In this document: positions 42,865 to 53,543 of the stretch, in pieces
Layout of the letters: each line of letters begins with the position of its first letter
How positions within the stretch are numbered: position 1 is the stretch's first letter
NCBI RefSeq assembly: GCF_016741775.1
Contig: NZ_JAERRK010000020.1
Coordinates: 62,001-126,000 of the forward strand
DNA from: Streptomyces actinomycinicus
Lineage (GTDB): Bacteria > Actinomycetota > Actinomycetes > Streptomycetales > Streptomycetaceae
Direction of reading: 5' to 3'
DNA: 64,000 nucleotides
The notes under the pieces: model-generated
The model's input: only the letters and a program-made list of their open reading frames with translations
Database searches by the model: none
Told to the model about the DNA's origin: nothing
Translations under genes and position numbers: made by a program

Positions 42865-42901
42865 GATCCGCCCCCTCCGCACCGCACGGAGGGGGCGGAT
42901 C
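42865..42901 (+). terminator. Rho-independent-type hairpin
   Basis: A perfect 15-bp stem GATCCGCCCCCTCCG (42865-42879) with complement at 42887-42901 and a 7-nt loop, 52 bp after the COG4315 lipoprotein stop. The stem is very GC-rich, so it should form strongly. Confidence 0.85.
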
Positions 42902-43088
42902 GTCGTGCTGCGTGGGAGCGGGGGATGCCGTGGGGGTGTCACACAGTGGGGTCATCCGGGCACTTTCCGCAGGCAGTGACCGGGAACGGATGGTCAATTT
43001 CCGGTTCGGGTCGCTCCGTTGGCGGGCGATCAGTAGCCTCAGCTCGAACACCGGATCGCCTACACCTGTCCACGCCTTGGAGAGATAC

Positions 43089-43901
43089 ATGGAGCGTCCC
43101 GCCTGGGCCCCACGGAGCATCGACATCTCGGTGCCGAGCGTCTCGCGGATCTACGACTACTACCTGGGCGGTTCGCACAACTTCGAGGTCGACCGGCAAG
43201 CGGCCCGCAAGGCGATGGAGTTCATGCCGGGCCTGCCCAAGATCATGCAGGCCAACCGGGCGTTCATGCGCCGTGCCGTGCGGTTCGCGGCCGGTGAGGG
43301 CATCACCCAGTTCCTGGACATCGGCTCCGGCATCCCGACGTTCGGGAGCGTGCACGAGGTGGCCCAGGCGGTCGTACCGGGCGCCCGGGTCGTCTACGTC
43401 GACCACGACCCGGTGGCCGTCGCCCACAGCCAGGCGGTGCTGACGGGGAACGAGCACGCGGATGTGATCGCCGCGGACCTGTGCAAGCCGCAGGAGATCC
43501 TCGCGAGCCCCCTACTGGAGGGGCTGATCGACCTGAATCGGCCAGTGGCCCTCCTCCTCGTTGCCATACTGCATTTCGTGGAAGACGCGGACGACCCCTA
43601 CGGTGCGGTGGCCGAGCTGAGCAAGGCGCTCGCACCCGGCAGCATGCTGATCCTCACCCATGCCTCGTACGAGGGAATCCCGCTGCCCGCCGAGCGGGCC
43701 GAGGGCGCGGTGGACGTATACAAGGACATTCGCAACCCACTGATCATGCGCTCGCGCGAGGCGATCGCGCGGTTCTTCGAGGGGTACGACATGGTGGAAC
43801 CCGGACTGGTGCAGATGCCGCACTGGCGCCCGGATTCGGCTCCGGAGGACGAGGATCCGTATGCGTTCTCCGGATTCGCCGGCGTGGGACGTACGGCGTG
43901 A
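43089..43901 (+). CDS. SAM-dependent methyltransferase (PF04672 type)
   Basis: A 270-residue predicted methyltransferase of the actinobacterial DUF574/PF04672 family. The family signature YDYYLGGSHNFEVDR is at ~21-35, followed by MRRAVRF and the SAM loop FLDIGSGIPTFGSVHE, then VYVDHDPVAVAHS. The enzyme class is inferred from the Rossmann motifs; substrate is unknown for the whole family. ATG at 43089 with GGAGAG upstream. Its stop overlaps the PAS-GGDEF-EAL gene by four bases (GTGA), so the two are translated together, which hints at a link to cyclic-di-GMP signalling. Confidence 0.9.
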   Translation: MERPAWAPRSIDISVPSVSRIYDYYLGGSHNFEVDRQAARKAMEFMPGLPKIMQANRAFMRRAVRFAAGEGITQFLDIGSGIPTFGSVHEVAQAVVPGARVVYVDHDPVAVAHSQAVLTGNEHADVIAADLCKPQEILASPLLEGLIDLNRPVALLLVAILHFVEDADDPYGAVAELSKALAPGSMLILTHASYEGIPLPAERAEGAVDVYKDIRNPLIMRSREAIARFFEGYDMVEPGLVQMPHWRPDSAPEDEDPYAFSGFAGVGRTA

Positions 43902-46042
43902 GCGCGGAGCCGGACGGGCCGGAGGACAGACTGCGCCGGTTGACGGCGATCTGGAGCCGGGCCGTCTTCCCGGTGACCTCGACGTCACTGACCCGCACCG
44001 AGTTCGAAGATCAACTCCTGCCGCTCACCCGCCGGTTGAGCGATCTGCTGCGGACGCGTGGCTTCGACTCCGACGCCGCCAAGGCCGTCGGTGCCGCCTT
44101 GGTCGGGGCGCACTGCACCGACCCCGAGGCGCTCACCCGGACCCTGGACTGCATCGACGCCTATCTCGTCCTGTACTGCGGCGAGGACGGCTCGCAGGAC
44201 GAACTGCGCATGCGCTCCTCGCGGTTGCAGCACGCGATGGCCGCCGGCTACGCCCAGGCGCTGCGCGAACGCACCCTCGCCGAGCAAGAGGCTATCGCGC
44301 AGGCCGCGTTGCAGGCCCAGGGCGTGGTCGCGCAGGCGCTGCACGCCAGCGAGGCCCGCTTCCGCGCGGTGTTCGAGGGCGCCGCGATAGGTGTCGGCAT
44401 CGCCGACCTCGACGGCAACGTCCTCCAGGTCAACGGGGCGCTGCTGCGCATGTTCGGGCTCTCCGAGAGCGCCGTACGAGGCCGCCGGGTCCAGGACTGG
44501 GTGCATCCCGAGGACGCCCCGCAGACCTGGCGGCTCTACGACGAACTCGTGCGCGGCGACCGCGAGCACTACCACGTGGAGAAGGCGTTCAACCGCCCCG
44601 ACGGCACGGTCCTGTGGACCAACCTCACCGTCTCCCTGCTGCGCGACGCCGACGGCACCCCGCAGTACCAGCTCGCGCTCATGGAGGACACCACCGAACG
44701 CCGGCTGCTCAACCTCCGGCTGCGGTACGAGGCCACGCACGACGCCCTCACCGGCCTGCCCAACCGCACCCTGTTCTTCGAACGGCTCGAGAAGGCCCTC
44801 AACGCGGGCGAGGGCCAGCGCTTCGGCCTGTGCTACCTCGACCTGGACGGCTTCAAGACGATCAACGACAGCCTCGGGCACGCGGCCGGCGACCGGCTGC
44901 TGGTGGAGGTCGCCGACCGGCTCCAGTCCTGCGCCACCGCCCCCGGCGAGATGGTCGCCCGGCTCGGCGGCGACGAGTTCGTGGCCCTGACCACCGGACC
45001 CGGCACCGCGCGCAAGGTCGACGAACTCGCCGAGCGCATCATGAGCGCGCTCGTGACCCCCATCAGCATCGACGGACGTGACCTCCTGGTCCGCGGCAGC
45101 CTCGGCATCGTCGAGGGCCCGGCGGGCGAACGCACAGCCGCCGAGGTGCTCCGCAGCGCGGACATCACCATGTACCGGGCCAAGTCCGCGGGCGGCAACC
45201 GCTCCGAGCTGGCCGACCCCGAGGCCGACGCCCGCACCATCACCCGCCACGGCCTCACCACGGCCCTGCCGACCGCCCTGGAGCGCGGCGAGTTCTTCAT
45301 CGAGTACCAGCCCCTGGTCCACCTCGGCGACGGCAGCGTGCGCGGCGCCGAGGCCCTGGTGCGCTGGCTGCACCCGCAGCACGGCGTCCTCGGCCCCGAC
45401 CGGTTCATCCCGCTCGCCGAGCACACCGGACTGATCGTCCCGCTGGGCCGCTGGGTCCTGCAGGAGTCCATCCGCCAGGCCCGGGCCTGGCGTGAGTGCC
45501 ACGGCGAGGAGACGGCCGCCGGCCCGCTGCGCATCAACGTGAACCTCTCGCCCTGCCAGCTCAGCCACCCCGGCCTGGTCCAGGACACGGTCGAGATCCT
45601 CGAACGCGCGGGCGTCACCCCGGACGCCCTGTGCCTGGAGGTCACCGAGTCCGCGCTCATCGGTGCCGACGACGACCTGCTCAAACCCTTGCGGCGACTG
45701 GCGGAGATGGGCGTCGACATCGCTCTGGACGACTTCGGTACCGGTTACTCCAACCTCGCCAACCTGCGTCGTCTGCCCGTGAGCATCCTCAAACTCGACC
45801 GCTCCTTCACCCAGGGCATGCAGCAGTTCCCCGCCGACCCCGTCGACCTGAAGATCGTGGAGGGCATCGTCTCCCTGGCCCACAGCCTCGACCTCGCGGT
45901 CACCGTGGAGGGCGTGGAGACGGGCGCACAGGCCGAACAGCTCCGGATACTGGGCTGCGACACGGCCCAGGGCTGGTACTACGCCAGGCCCGGCCCGCCC
46001 GAGCGGCTGCACGAACTGGTGCTGGTGGACGCGACCGGCTGA
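43898..46042 (+). CDS. rmdA: PAS-GGDEF-EAL cyclic-di-GMP enzyme, RmdA-like
   Basis: A 714-residue soluble protein: a ~140-residue helical N-terminus, PAS (~150-265, GDREHYHVEKAF, MEDTTERR), GGDEF (~275-440) and EAL (~455-705). GGDEF is intact at 357-361; no RxxD inhibitory site precedes it. The EAL motif is intact at 485-487, with NVNLSP, EVTESALI, DDFGTGYSNL and KLDRSF of the phosphodiesterase core. Both activities are therefore plausible. The S. coelicolor protein of this layout beside sdh genes is RmdA (SCO0928), which affects morphological differentiation; the name is by that context. GTG start overlaps the methyltransferase stop. It converges on the LysR gene. Confidence 0.85.
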   Translation: MSAEPDGPEDRLRRLTAIWSRAVFPVTSTSLTRTEFEDQLLPLTRRLSDLLRTRGFDSDAAKAVGAALVGAHCTDPEALTRTLDCIDAYLVLYCGEDGSQDELRMRSSRLQHAMAAGYAQALRERTLAEQEAIAQAALQAQGVVAQALHASEARFRAVFEGAAIGVGIADLDGNVLQVNGALLRMFGLSESAVRGRRVQDWVHPEDAPQTWRLYDELVRGDREHYHVEKAFNRPDGTVLWTNLTVSLLRDADGTPQYQLALMEDTTERRLLNLRLRYEATHDALTGLPNRTLFFERLEKALNAGEGQRFGLCYLDLDGFKTINDSLGHAAGDRLLVEVADRLQSCATAPGEMVARLGGDEFVALTTGPGTARKVDELAERIMSALVTPISIDGRDLLVRGSLGIVEGPAGERTAAEVLRSADITMYRAKSAGGNRSELADPEADARTITRHGLTTALPTALERGEFFIEYQPLVHLGDGSVRGAEALVRWLHPQHGVLGPDRFIPLAEHTGLIVPLGRWVLQESIRQARAWRECHGEETAAGPLRINVNLSPCQLSHPGLVQDTVEILERAGVTPDALCLEVTESALIGADDDLLKPLRRLAEMGVDIALDDFGTGYSNLANLRRLPVSILKLDRSFTQGMQQFPADPVDLKIVEGIVSLAHSLDLAVTVEGVETGAQAEQLRILGCDTAQGWYYARPGPPERLHELVLVDATG

Positions 46043-46141
46043 ACGACGGCGACCGCGCCCGTCACCGCCCCGCCGTCCGCTGTACCTGCCGCGACGGCGG
46101 GCCCGGGCCGGCCCTGTCCGGCCGTGCCGAGCCGTGCCGCC

Positions 46142-47026
46142 TCACCGTTCGAGGAGCATCCGCTGCAACTCCCTCGCGGCCCGGGGCGGAGCCACGTCGC
46201 TGCGGTGGGCCAGGGCGATGGTCCGGTGCAGTCCCGGCCGGGCCAGCGGGGTGACCCGGAGCCCCCGCCCCGCCCGCGCGGCCACCATCCTCGGCACCAC
46301 GGCGACCCCCAGACCGGCCCGCGCGAAGCCCAGCACCGCGTCCATCTCGCCGCCCTCCACGGCGAACTCCGGCTCGAACCCGGCGGAGCGGCAGGCGGCC
46401 ACGGTCAGCTCCCGCAGATCGTAGCCGTGCCGGAACATCACCAGCCGTTCCCCCTCCAGGTCGGCGATCCCGACGCTCCGCCCGCCCCGGCCCGGAACCG
46501 GTGCCTCCGGTGAGGACACCACCACCAGGTCCTCGCGCAGCAGCTCCACGGTCGTCAGTGCGGGCGCCGGGGTAGGCAGCGGCAGCACGATCAGCGCCAG
46601 GTCGAGCGCGCCCCGGGCCAGCTCCCGCACCAGATCGTGCGAGCCGCCCTCCTCGATCATCAGGCGGATCCCCGGATACCGGTCGTGGAACGCCCGCAGC
46701 ACGTCCGGCAGCAGTCCCGTGCACAGACTCGGCGTGGCCCCCAGCCGTACCCGTCCACGCCGCAGCTGCACCAGTTCCTGCACCTCGTACCGGGCGGTGT
46801 CCGCGTCCGCCAGGATGCGCCGGGCCAGCGGCAGCAGCGCCTCGCCCGCGTCGGTCAGGGTGATGTTGCCCCGGGCGCGCAGGAAGAGATCCGCGCCCAG
46901 CTCCCGCTCCAGCGCCTTGATCTGCTGGGACAGCGACGGCTGGGCGACGTGGACCTGCTCGGCCGCCCGGGTGAAGTGCCGGGTCTCGGCGACGGCCACG
47001 AAGTACTGGAGCTGCTGGAACTGCAT
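46142..47026 (-). CDS. LysR-family regulator divergent from sdhCAB
   Basis: A 294-residue LysR regulator. The ATG at 47026 gives the usual MQFQQLQYFVAVAE N-terminus; the longer in-frame version adds 14 residues with no family-like sequence. The HTH covers ~10-55 (FTRAAEQVHVAQPSLSQQIKALE). The C-terminal effector domain runs to the end. It faces sdhC across 84 bp that contain an ATAG-N7-CTAT dyad, a typical LysR/OxyR-like site. It most likely regulates the succinate dehydrogenase operon and itself. The effector is unknown. Confidence 0.9.
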   Translation of the reverse strand: MQFQQLQYFVAVAETRHFTRAAEQVHVAQPSLSQQIKALERELGADLFLRARGNITLTDAGEALLPLARRILADADTARYEVQELVQLRRGRVRLGATPSLCTGLLPDVLRAFHDRYPGIRLMIEEGGSHDLVRELARGALDLALIVLPLPTPAPALTTVELLREDLVVVSSPEAPVPGRGGRSVGIADLEGERLVMFRHGYDLRELTVAACRSAGFEPEFAVEGGEMDAVLGFARAGLGVAVVPRMVAARAGRGLRVTPLARPGLHRTIALAHRSDVAPPRAARELQRMLLER

Positions 47027-47035
47027 ACAGCCAAG

Positions 47036-47050
47036 ATAGGGCCTGTCTAT
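47036..47050. promoter_or_regulatory. LysR-type dyad ATAG-N7-CTAT
   Basis: ATAG (47036-47039) and CTAT (47047-47050) flank seven bases, ten bp before the LysR start. This is the half-site form of OxyR-like LysR operators. Its place supports autoregulation and control of sdhC. Confidence 0.6.
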
Positions 47051-47071
47051 GGAATCAAGCCGGACCATGTC

Positions 47072-47102
47072 TTGGACCGATCGGCGTGCCCGGCCCTAGC
47101 GT
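47072..47102 (+). promoter_or_regulatory. Putative sdhC promoter, leaderless transcript
   Basis: TTGGAC (47072-47077) and TAGCGT (47097-47102) with a 19-bp spacer. The -10 ends eight bases before the sdhC ATG, so RNA would begin close to or at the start codon. No ribosome binding site is present, which fits leaderless translation. Confidence 0.5.
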
Positions 47103-47110
47103 GCTGTTCC

Positions 47111-47818
47111 ATGGCTCTGGCAACGCGGACGGACCGACGGCCGTCCATGGCACGCACCGTGTGGGACAGCACCGTCGGCAAGAAGGCGGTCATGGCCGTC
47201 AGCGGCGTGATCATGCTGATGTACCTGGTCGTCCACGTGATCGGCAACCTGAAGATCTTCTTCGGCGCCGGCGAGTTCAACCACTACGCGCACTGGCTGC
47301 GCACGGTCGGCGAACCCTTCATGCACTACGAGTGGACCCTCTGGCTCGTCCGCATCGTCCTCGTCGTCGCCGTGGCCGCCCACGCCACGTCCGCCTACCA
47401 GCTCAGCCGCCGCGACATCAAGGCGCGGCCCGACAAGTACGTGCACAGGAAACCGAGGGCGAGCTACGCCACCCGCACCATGCGCTGGGGCGGCGTCATC
47501 CTCGGCCTCTTCATCGTCTGGCACATCCTGGACCTGACCACCGGCACCGTGCACTCCGGCGGCTTCCAGGAGGGCCACCCGTACCAGAACGTCGTGGACA
47601 CCTTCTCCACCTGGTACGGGAACGTCGTCTACATCGTCGCGATGCTCGCGCTCGGCCTGCACGTCCGGCACGGCTTCTGGAGCGCGGCCCAGACCCTCGG
47701 CGTCGGCAGCCGCACCCGCGACCGCGCCCTGAAGACCGTCGCAGACGTCCTCGCGCTGCTGCTCACGGCCGGCTTCGTCGCCGTGCCCGTGGGCGTCATG
47801 ACCGGAGTGGTGAGCTGA
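47111..47818 (+). CDS. sdhC: Succinate dehydrogenase cytochrome b subunit
   Basis: A 235-residue membrane anchor of the single-subunit cytochrome b type (Bacillus/Wolinella-like fold) with five membrane segments: VMAVSGVIMLMYLVVHVIGN, LVRIVLVVAVAAHATSAYQL, MRWGGVILGLFIVWHILDL, VYIVAMLALGLHVRHGFW and LALLLTAGFVAVPVGVM. Conserved His in segments I, II, III and IV would hold two hemes. It anchors the SdhAB catalytic pair and passes electrons to menaquinone. ATG at 47111 with no ribosome binding site (probably leaderless). It is followed immediately by sdhA (one base between stop and start). Confidence 0.92.
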   Translation: MALATRTDRRPSMARTVWDSTVGKKAVMAVSGVIMLMYLVVHVIGNLKIFFGAGEFNHYAHWLRTVGEPFMHYEWTLWLVRIVLVVAVAAHATSAYQLSRRDIKARPDKYVHRKPRASYATRTMRWGGVILGLFIVWHILDLTTGTVHSGGFQEGHPYQNVVDTFSTWYGNVVYIVAMLALGLHVRHGFWSAAQTLGVGSRTRDRALKTVADVLALLLTAGFVAVPVGVMTGVVS

Positions 47819-47819
47819 C

Positions 47820-49765
<1,946 letters not shown>

Positions 49766-49769
<4 letters not shown>

Positions 49770-50515
49770 AGCTCACCCTGCGCGTCTGGCGCCAGAAGAA
49801 CGCAGACGCCGAAGGAGCGATGTCCACCTACGAGGTGGACGCCATCTCGCCCGACATGTCCTTCCTGGAGATGCTGGACGTCCTCAACGAACAGCTCATA
49901 CTCGCCGGCGAGGAGCCGGTCGCCTTCGACCACGACTGCCGCGAGGGCATCTGCGGCGCGTGCTCGCTCGTCATCAACGGTGACGCGCACGGGCCGGAGC
50001 GCACCACCACCTGCCAGCTGCACATGCGGTCCTTCCGGGACGGCGACACGATCGACATCGAGCCGTGGCGGGCCTCGGCCTTCCCGGTGATCAAGGACCT
50101 GGTCGTGGACCGGTCGGCGTTCGACCGGATCATCCAGGCCGGCGGCTACATCACCGCGCCGACCGGGTCCGCGCCCGAGGCGCACGCCACGGCGGTGCCC
50201 AAGGCCGACGCCGACCTCGCGTTCGAGCACGCCGAGTGCATCGGCTGCGGGGCGTGCGTGGCCGCCTGTCCGAACGGCGCGGCGATGCTCTTCACCTCCG
50301 CCAAGGTCAACCACCTGAACGTGCTGCCCCAGGGTGCTCCCGAGCGGGAGACGCGGGTGCTGGACATGGTGGCGCAGATGGACGCGGAGGGGTTCGGCGG
50401 GTGCACGCTCACCGGTGAGTGCGCCACCGCTTGCCCGAAGGGGATCCCCCTGGTGTCGATCACCGGCATGAACAAGGAGTGGCTGAGGGCCACCCGCAAG
50501 GCGGGCAAGCGGTAG
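49766..50515 (+). CDS. sdhB: Succinate dehydrogenase iron-sulfur subunit
   Basis: A 249-residue protein. The [2Fe-2S] ligands are in CREGICGACS and the later C in TTTCQLH; the C-terminal ferredoxin-like half carries CIGCGACVAACPNG and CTLTGECATACPKG, holding the [4Fe-4S] and [3Fe-4S] clusters. ATG overlaps sdhA by four bases. It completes an sdhCAB operon that probably works with menaquinone. The operon is followed by 149 bp before the next gene. Confidence 0.95.
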
Positions 50516-50664
50516 CGCCCCCGGGGGCTGGAGCGCGGTCCCCCACGCGCGCCTTCGGCGGGGCGCCGCACAGGACGTTCGTCCATGAAGGGGCGGGCGG
50601 GCGGGGCCGGGAGCGGTGCTCACCCGGCCCCGTCTGGTTTCACCGCCCCCTGTAGGCTCCGGCC

Positions 50665-51693
50665 ATGATCTTCGGGAACAAGCGGAAGGAGCAGCGGTTC
50701 CTCGACGCCGTCGTCGCCTTCGAGGCCGCTGTGCGCAGCCAGGACGGCGAGCGGGCGCAGCGGGCGCAGCGGCAGCTGTACCGGCACTTCCAGGACGCGG
50801 CGGAGCACGAGCTGACGCAGGCCGGCCCGCGGCTGGCCGCGCTGCTGCCGCAGGTCCCGCCCGGTCCGGACGGTGCCGTCGCGGTGGCGGTCGGTGCCTG
50901 CACGGAGCGCGGGGCCGACCCGGCCGCCTGCGCCCCCCATGTGCTCGACGGGCTCGCCCGGACCCTCGCCGCGGCCGAGCGGTTCTGCGAACGCTGGGCG
51001 GCGACCGGCGGCGGCGAGTTCCCGGACCCGGAGCAGCAGCCTGACGCGGCCCTGTTCGACCGCGTCGGCCGGGAGACGGCCGTGGCCTGGCTCACCCTGC
51101 ACCAGTGGGAGATGGCGTCCGTCGCCATGCTCAACCACGCCGCCGTCCGCACCTCCCTCGACGCCGGCACGCGCACCGCCCTGTTCCAGGCGCTGCGCTC
51201 GGTGGAGGAGGCCTCCGGGCACGACTTCAAATGCCTCGCGTACGCCCTGCTCGTCCTCGACGACGAACCGCTGGTCGTCCTGCACCGGCCCACCGGCACC
51301 GGCTACGCCCTGCGCATGAGCGGTGTCGGCGACACCTTCCAGCTGCACACCCTGCTCGCCGACGTCCTCATAGGCGGCGGCCACGTCCCCGGCCGCGCCC
51401 CGTCCGCCGAGGAGGCGGCCGTCTGCCGCGACCAGCCCGGCCAGGTGCACACCACCGGCGCCTTCAACCTGGTCACCCCGGCCGGCGACTGGGTGTGGAA
51501 CGAGGGCACCCCCTCGGACATCCCCGTCGTGGACGGCGTACGGCTGCTCGTCCTGGACCCGCCGCCGTACGAGCGCAGCTGGCCCGCCGGCCGGTTCTTC
51601 CCGCACATGACCGGCGACCTCGTCCTGGAGCGCGTACTCGCACCCGAGGAGGCCCGGCGGCTGCTCGCCGGGTGCGTGATCAAGGACGCCTGA
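50665..51693 (+). CDS. Hypothetical protein, 342 residues
   Basis: A 342-residue soluble protein, no signal or membrane segment. The N-terminal half is helical (RKEQRFLDAVVAFEAAVRSQD, FQDAAEHELTQAG) and the C-terminal half mixed, with MSGVGDTFQLHTLLADVLIGG and CRDQPGQVHTTGAFNLVTPAGDWVWN. The repeated Trp and Cys in the C-terminal region are notable. No family is recognised. It sits alone between sdhB and the ornithine lipid genes, with a probable terminator after it. The ATG at 50665 has no strong ribosome binding site. Confidence 0.75.
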   Translation: MIFGNKRKEQRFLDAVVAFEAAVRSQDGERAQRAQRQLYRHFQDAAEHELTQAGPRLAALLPQVPPGPDGAVAVAVGACTERGADPAACAPHVLDGLARTLAAAERFCERWAATGGGEFPDPEQQPDAALFDRVGRETAVAWLTLHQWEMASVAMLNHAAVRTSLDAGTRTALFQALRSVEEASGHDFKCLAYALLVLDDEPLVVLHRPTGTGYALRMSGVGDTFQLHTLLADVLIGGGHVPGRAPSAEEAAVCRDQPGQVHTTGAFNLVTPAGDWVWNEGTPSDIPVVDGVRLLVLDPPPYERSWPAGRFFPHMTGDLVLERVLAPEEARRLLAGCVIKDA

Positions 51694-51769
51694 CCCCGCC
51701 GTTCAACATCCCCACATCCACTCTCCTGGCAGAGGTCACGCGCGCGCCAACCGGCATCGGAAGAACTGG

Positions 51770-51801
51770 AGCGGCGGGCCGTACGCACCGGGCCCGCCGC
51801 T
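51770..51801 (+). terminator. Hairpin before olsB
   Basis: An 11-bp perfect stem AGCGGCGGGCC (51770-51780) with complement 51791-51801, 10-nt loop. It lies 77 bp after the hypothetical gene and 33 bp before olsB, so it either ends the former or shapes the olsB leader. Confidence 0.65.
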
Positions 51802-51834
51802 GTCGCCGAACCGGCCCGTGACCAGGAGAGAGCC

Positions 51835-52605
51835 ATGACCGGCGTTTCCACCCTCGATCGTCCCCCACAGCCAGCGGTACCCACCCGCTACCGCGTCACC
51901 CTCGCCCGCGACGAGGCCGACGTGCGTGCCGCCCAGCGGCTGCGCCACGACGTCTTCGCCGGCGAGATGGGTGCCCTGCTGGCCACCACGGAGCCGGGAC
52001 ACGACGTCGACGCCTTCGACGCCTACTGCGACCACCTGCTCGTGCACGACACGGAGACCGGGCAGGTCGTCGGCACCTACCGGCTGCTGCCGCCGGAGCG
52101 GGCCGCGATCGCCGGACGGCTCTACTCCGAAGGCGAGTTCGACCTGGGCCGGCTCGACGCGATCCGGCCCGGGCTGGTGGAGGTCGGCCGTTCCTGCGTC
52201 CACCCCGACCACCGCGACGGCGCCGTGATCGGCCTGATCTGGGCCGGCATAGCGCGGTACATGACCGACCGGGGCCACGAGTGGCTGGCGGGCTGCTGCT
52301 CCGTGCCGCTCGCCGACGGCGGCGCCCTCGCCACCGGCACCTGGGAGCGGGTGCGGGCCAAGCACCTGGCCCCCGAGGAGTTCCGGGTCCGGCCGCTGCT
52401 GCCGTGGGTCCCGAACGCCCAGGCCCCGGCCGACCGCACCGAACTCCCCGCCCTGCTGCGCGGCTACCTCCGCCTGGGCGCCTGGGTGTGCGGCGAGCCC
52501 GCGCACGACCCGGACTTCGGGGTCGCCGACCTGTACGTGCTGCTGTCGATGCGCCGGGTCAACCAGCGCTATCTGCGGCACTTCCTCTCCCTCGTGCCGG
52601 CCTGA
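51835..52605 (+). CDS. olsB: L-ornithine N-alpha-acyltransferase
   Basis: A 256-residue acyltransferase of the GNAT-like OlsB family. It moves a 3-hydroxyacyl group from an acyl carrier protein to ornithine, the first step of ornithine lipid synthesis. The RYRVTLARDEADVRAAQRLRHDVF opening, VGTYRLLPPERA, and VEVGRSCVHPDHRDGAVIGLIW blocks fit the family, as does a C-terminal YLRLGAWVCGEPA. ATG at 51835 with AGGAGAGAG upstream. It is directly coupled to olsA (stop-start overlap TGATG). The S. coelicolor pair has been shown to make ornithine lipids, as I recall. Confidence 0.87.
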   Translation: MTGVSTLDRPPQPAVPTRYRVTLARDEADVRAAQRLRHDVFAGEMGALLATTEPGHDVDAFDAYCDHLLVHDTETGQVVGTYRLLPPERAAIAGRLYSEGEFDLGRLDAIRPGLVEVGRSCVHPDHRDGAVIGLIWAGIARYMTDRGHEWLAGCCSVPLADGGALATGTWERVRAKHLAPEEFRVRPLLPWVPNAQAPADRTELPALLRGYLRLGAWVCGEPAHDPDFGVADLYVLLSMRRVNQRYLRHFLSLVPA

Positions 52606-53543
52606 TGAGCGTCTGGCTGCCCAGCGCGCCCTGCAGCCCGGGCGCCTGTGTGGAGCCGGCCAGGACCGCCGTGGCCGTACCGCGGGCCGTCCTGCGGCTC
52701 GCCACGGTCGTGGTCCTGATGCTGGCCGGAATCGCGCTGTCCCCGCTCGGCGGGAGGATCCCCGCCGAGTGGGTCCGGCGGTGGTGCCTGGCGATCGTGC
52801 GGGCCATGGGCGTCCGGGTCCGGATCACCGGGGCCGTCGCGCCGTCCGGCGGGCTGCTGCTGGTCGCCAACCACGTCTCGTGGCTGGACATCCCGCTGCT
52901 CGCCGCCGTGCGCCCCGCCCGGATGCTCGCCAAGACCGAGATCCGGCAGTGGCCGGTGGCGGGCCCGCTCGCCGCGCGCGGCGGGGCCCTGTTCATCGAA
53001 CGGGACCGGCTGCGCGCCCTGCCGGAGACCGTCGCACGGATCGCCGGCGCCCTGCGCGAGGGCGCGGCCGTGTCCGCCTTCCCGGAGGGCAGCACCTGGT
53101 GCGGGCGGGCCCACGGCCGCTTCCACCGTGCCGTCTTCCAGGCCGCGCTCGACGCGGGCGTCCCCGTCCAGCCGGTCGCACTGCGCTACCGGCAGCAGGA
53201 CGGCGTCACCGGCACCGCGGCGGCCTTCGTCGGCGAGGACACCCTGCTCGCCTCGCTGTGGCGGGTGGCCCGGGCCCGGGGCCTGGTCGCCGAGGTGGAG
53301 GTACGGCCGGTGATCGCGCCGGGCGCCCACGCCGACCGCCGGGCCCTCGCCCGCGCGGCCCAGCCCGACTCGCCCGAGCCCGCCTGGACCCACGCGGCCC
53401 TGATCTCGGACGGCCGGACGGCAGACCCCCGGCGCCCCGCGGCGGTGCCCCCGGCCGGCACCGCGAGGCCCCTGCCCGTGCCGGGAACCGCGCGGTCCGC
53501 GTCCGTGTCCGGGTCGCAGGGCCCGTACCCGTTCACGGCATGA
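52605..53543 (+). CDS. olsA: 1-acyl-glycerol-3-phosphate acyltransferase-like OlsA
   Basis: A 312-residue membrane acyltransferase that adds the second fatty acid to lyso-ornithine lipid. An N-terminal hydrophobic segment (VVVLMLAGIALSPLGG) is followed by the PlsC core: NHVSWLD (NHxxxxD), GGALFIERDR, and FPEGSTW. The C-terminal ~45 residues are Pro/Ala/Gly-rich and probably disordered. ATG at 52605 overlaps the olsB stop by one base. It ends 11 bp inside the convergent UvrA-like gene. Confidence 0.87.
   Translation: MSVWLPSAPCSPGACVEPARTAVAVPRAVLRLATVVVLMLAGIALSPLGGRIPAEWVRRWCLAIVRAMGVRVRITGAVAPSGGLLLVANHVSWLDIPLLAAVRPARMLAKTEIRQWPVAGPLAARGGALFIERDRLRALPETVARIAGALREGAAVSAFPEGSTWCGRAHGRFHRAVFQAALDAGVPVQPVALRYRQQDGVTGTAAAFVGEDTLLASLWRVARARGLVAEVEVRPVIAPGAHADRRALARAAQPDSPEPAWTHAALISDGRTADPRRPAAVPPAGTARPLPVPGTARSASVSGSQGPYPFTA

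Noticed and set aside
43985..46012. 675-codon minus-strand frame opposite the GGDEF-EAL gene
   Set aside because: No ribosome binding site or known motif; the plus strand carries intact GGDEF and EAL.
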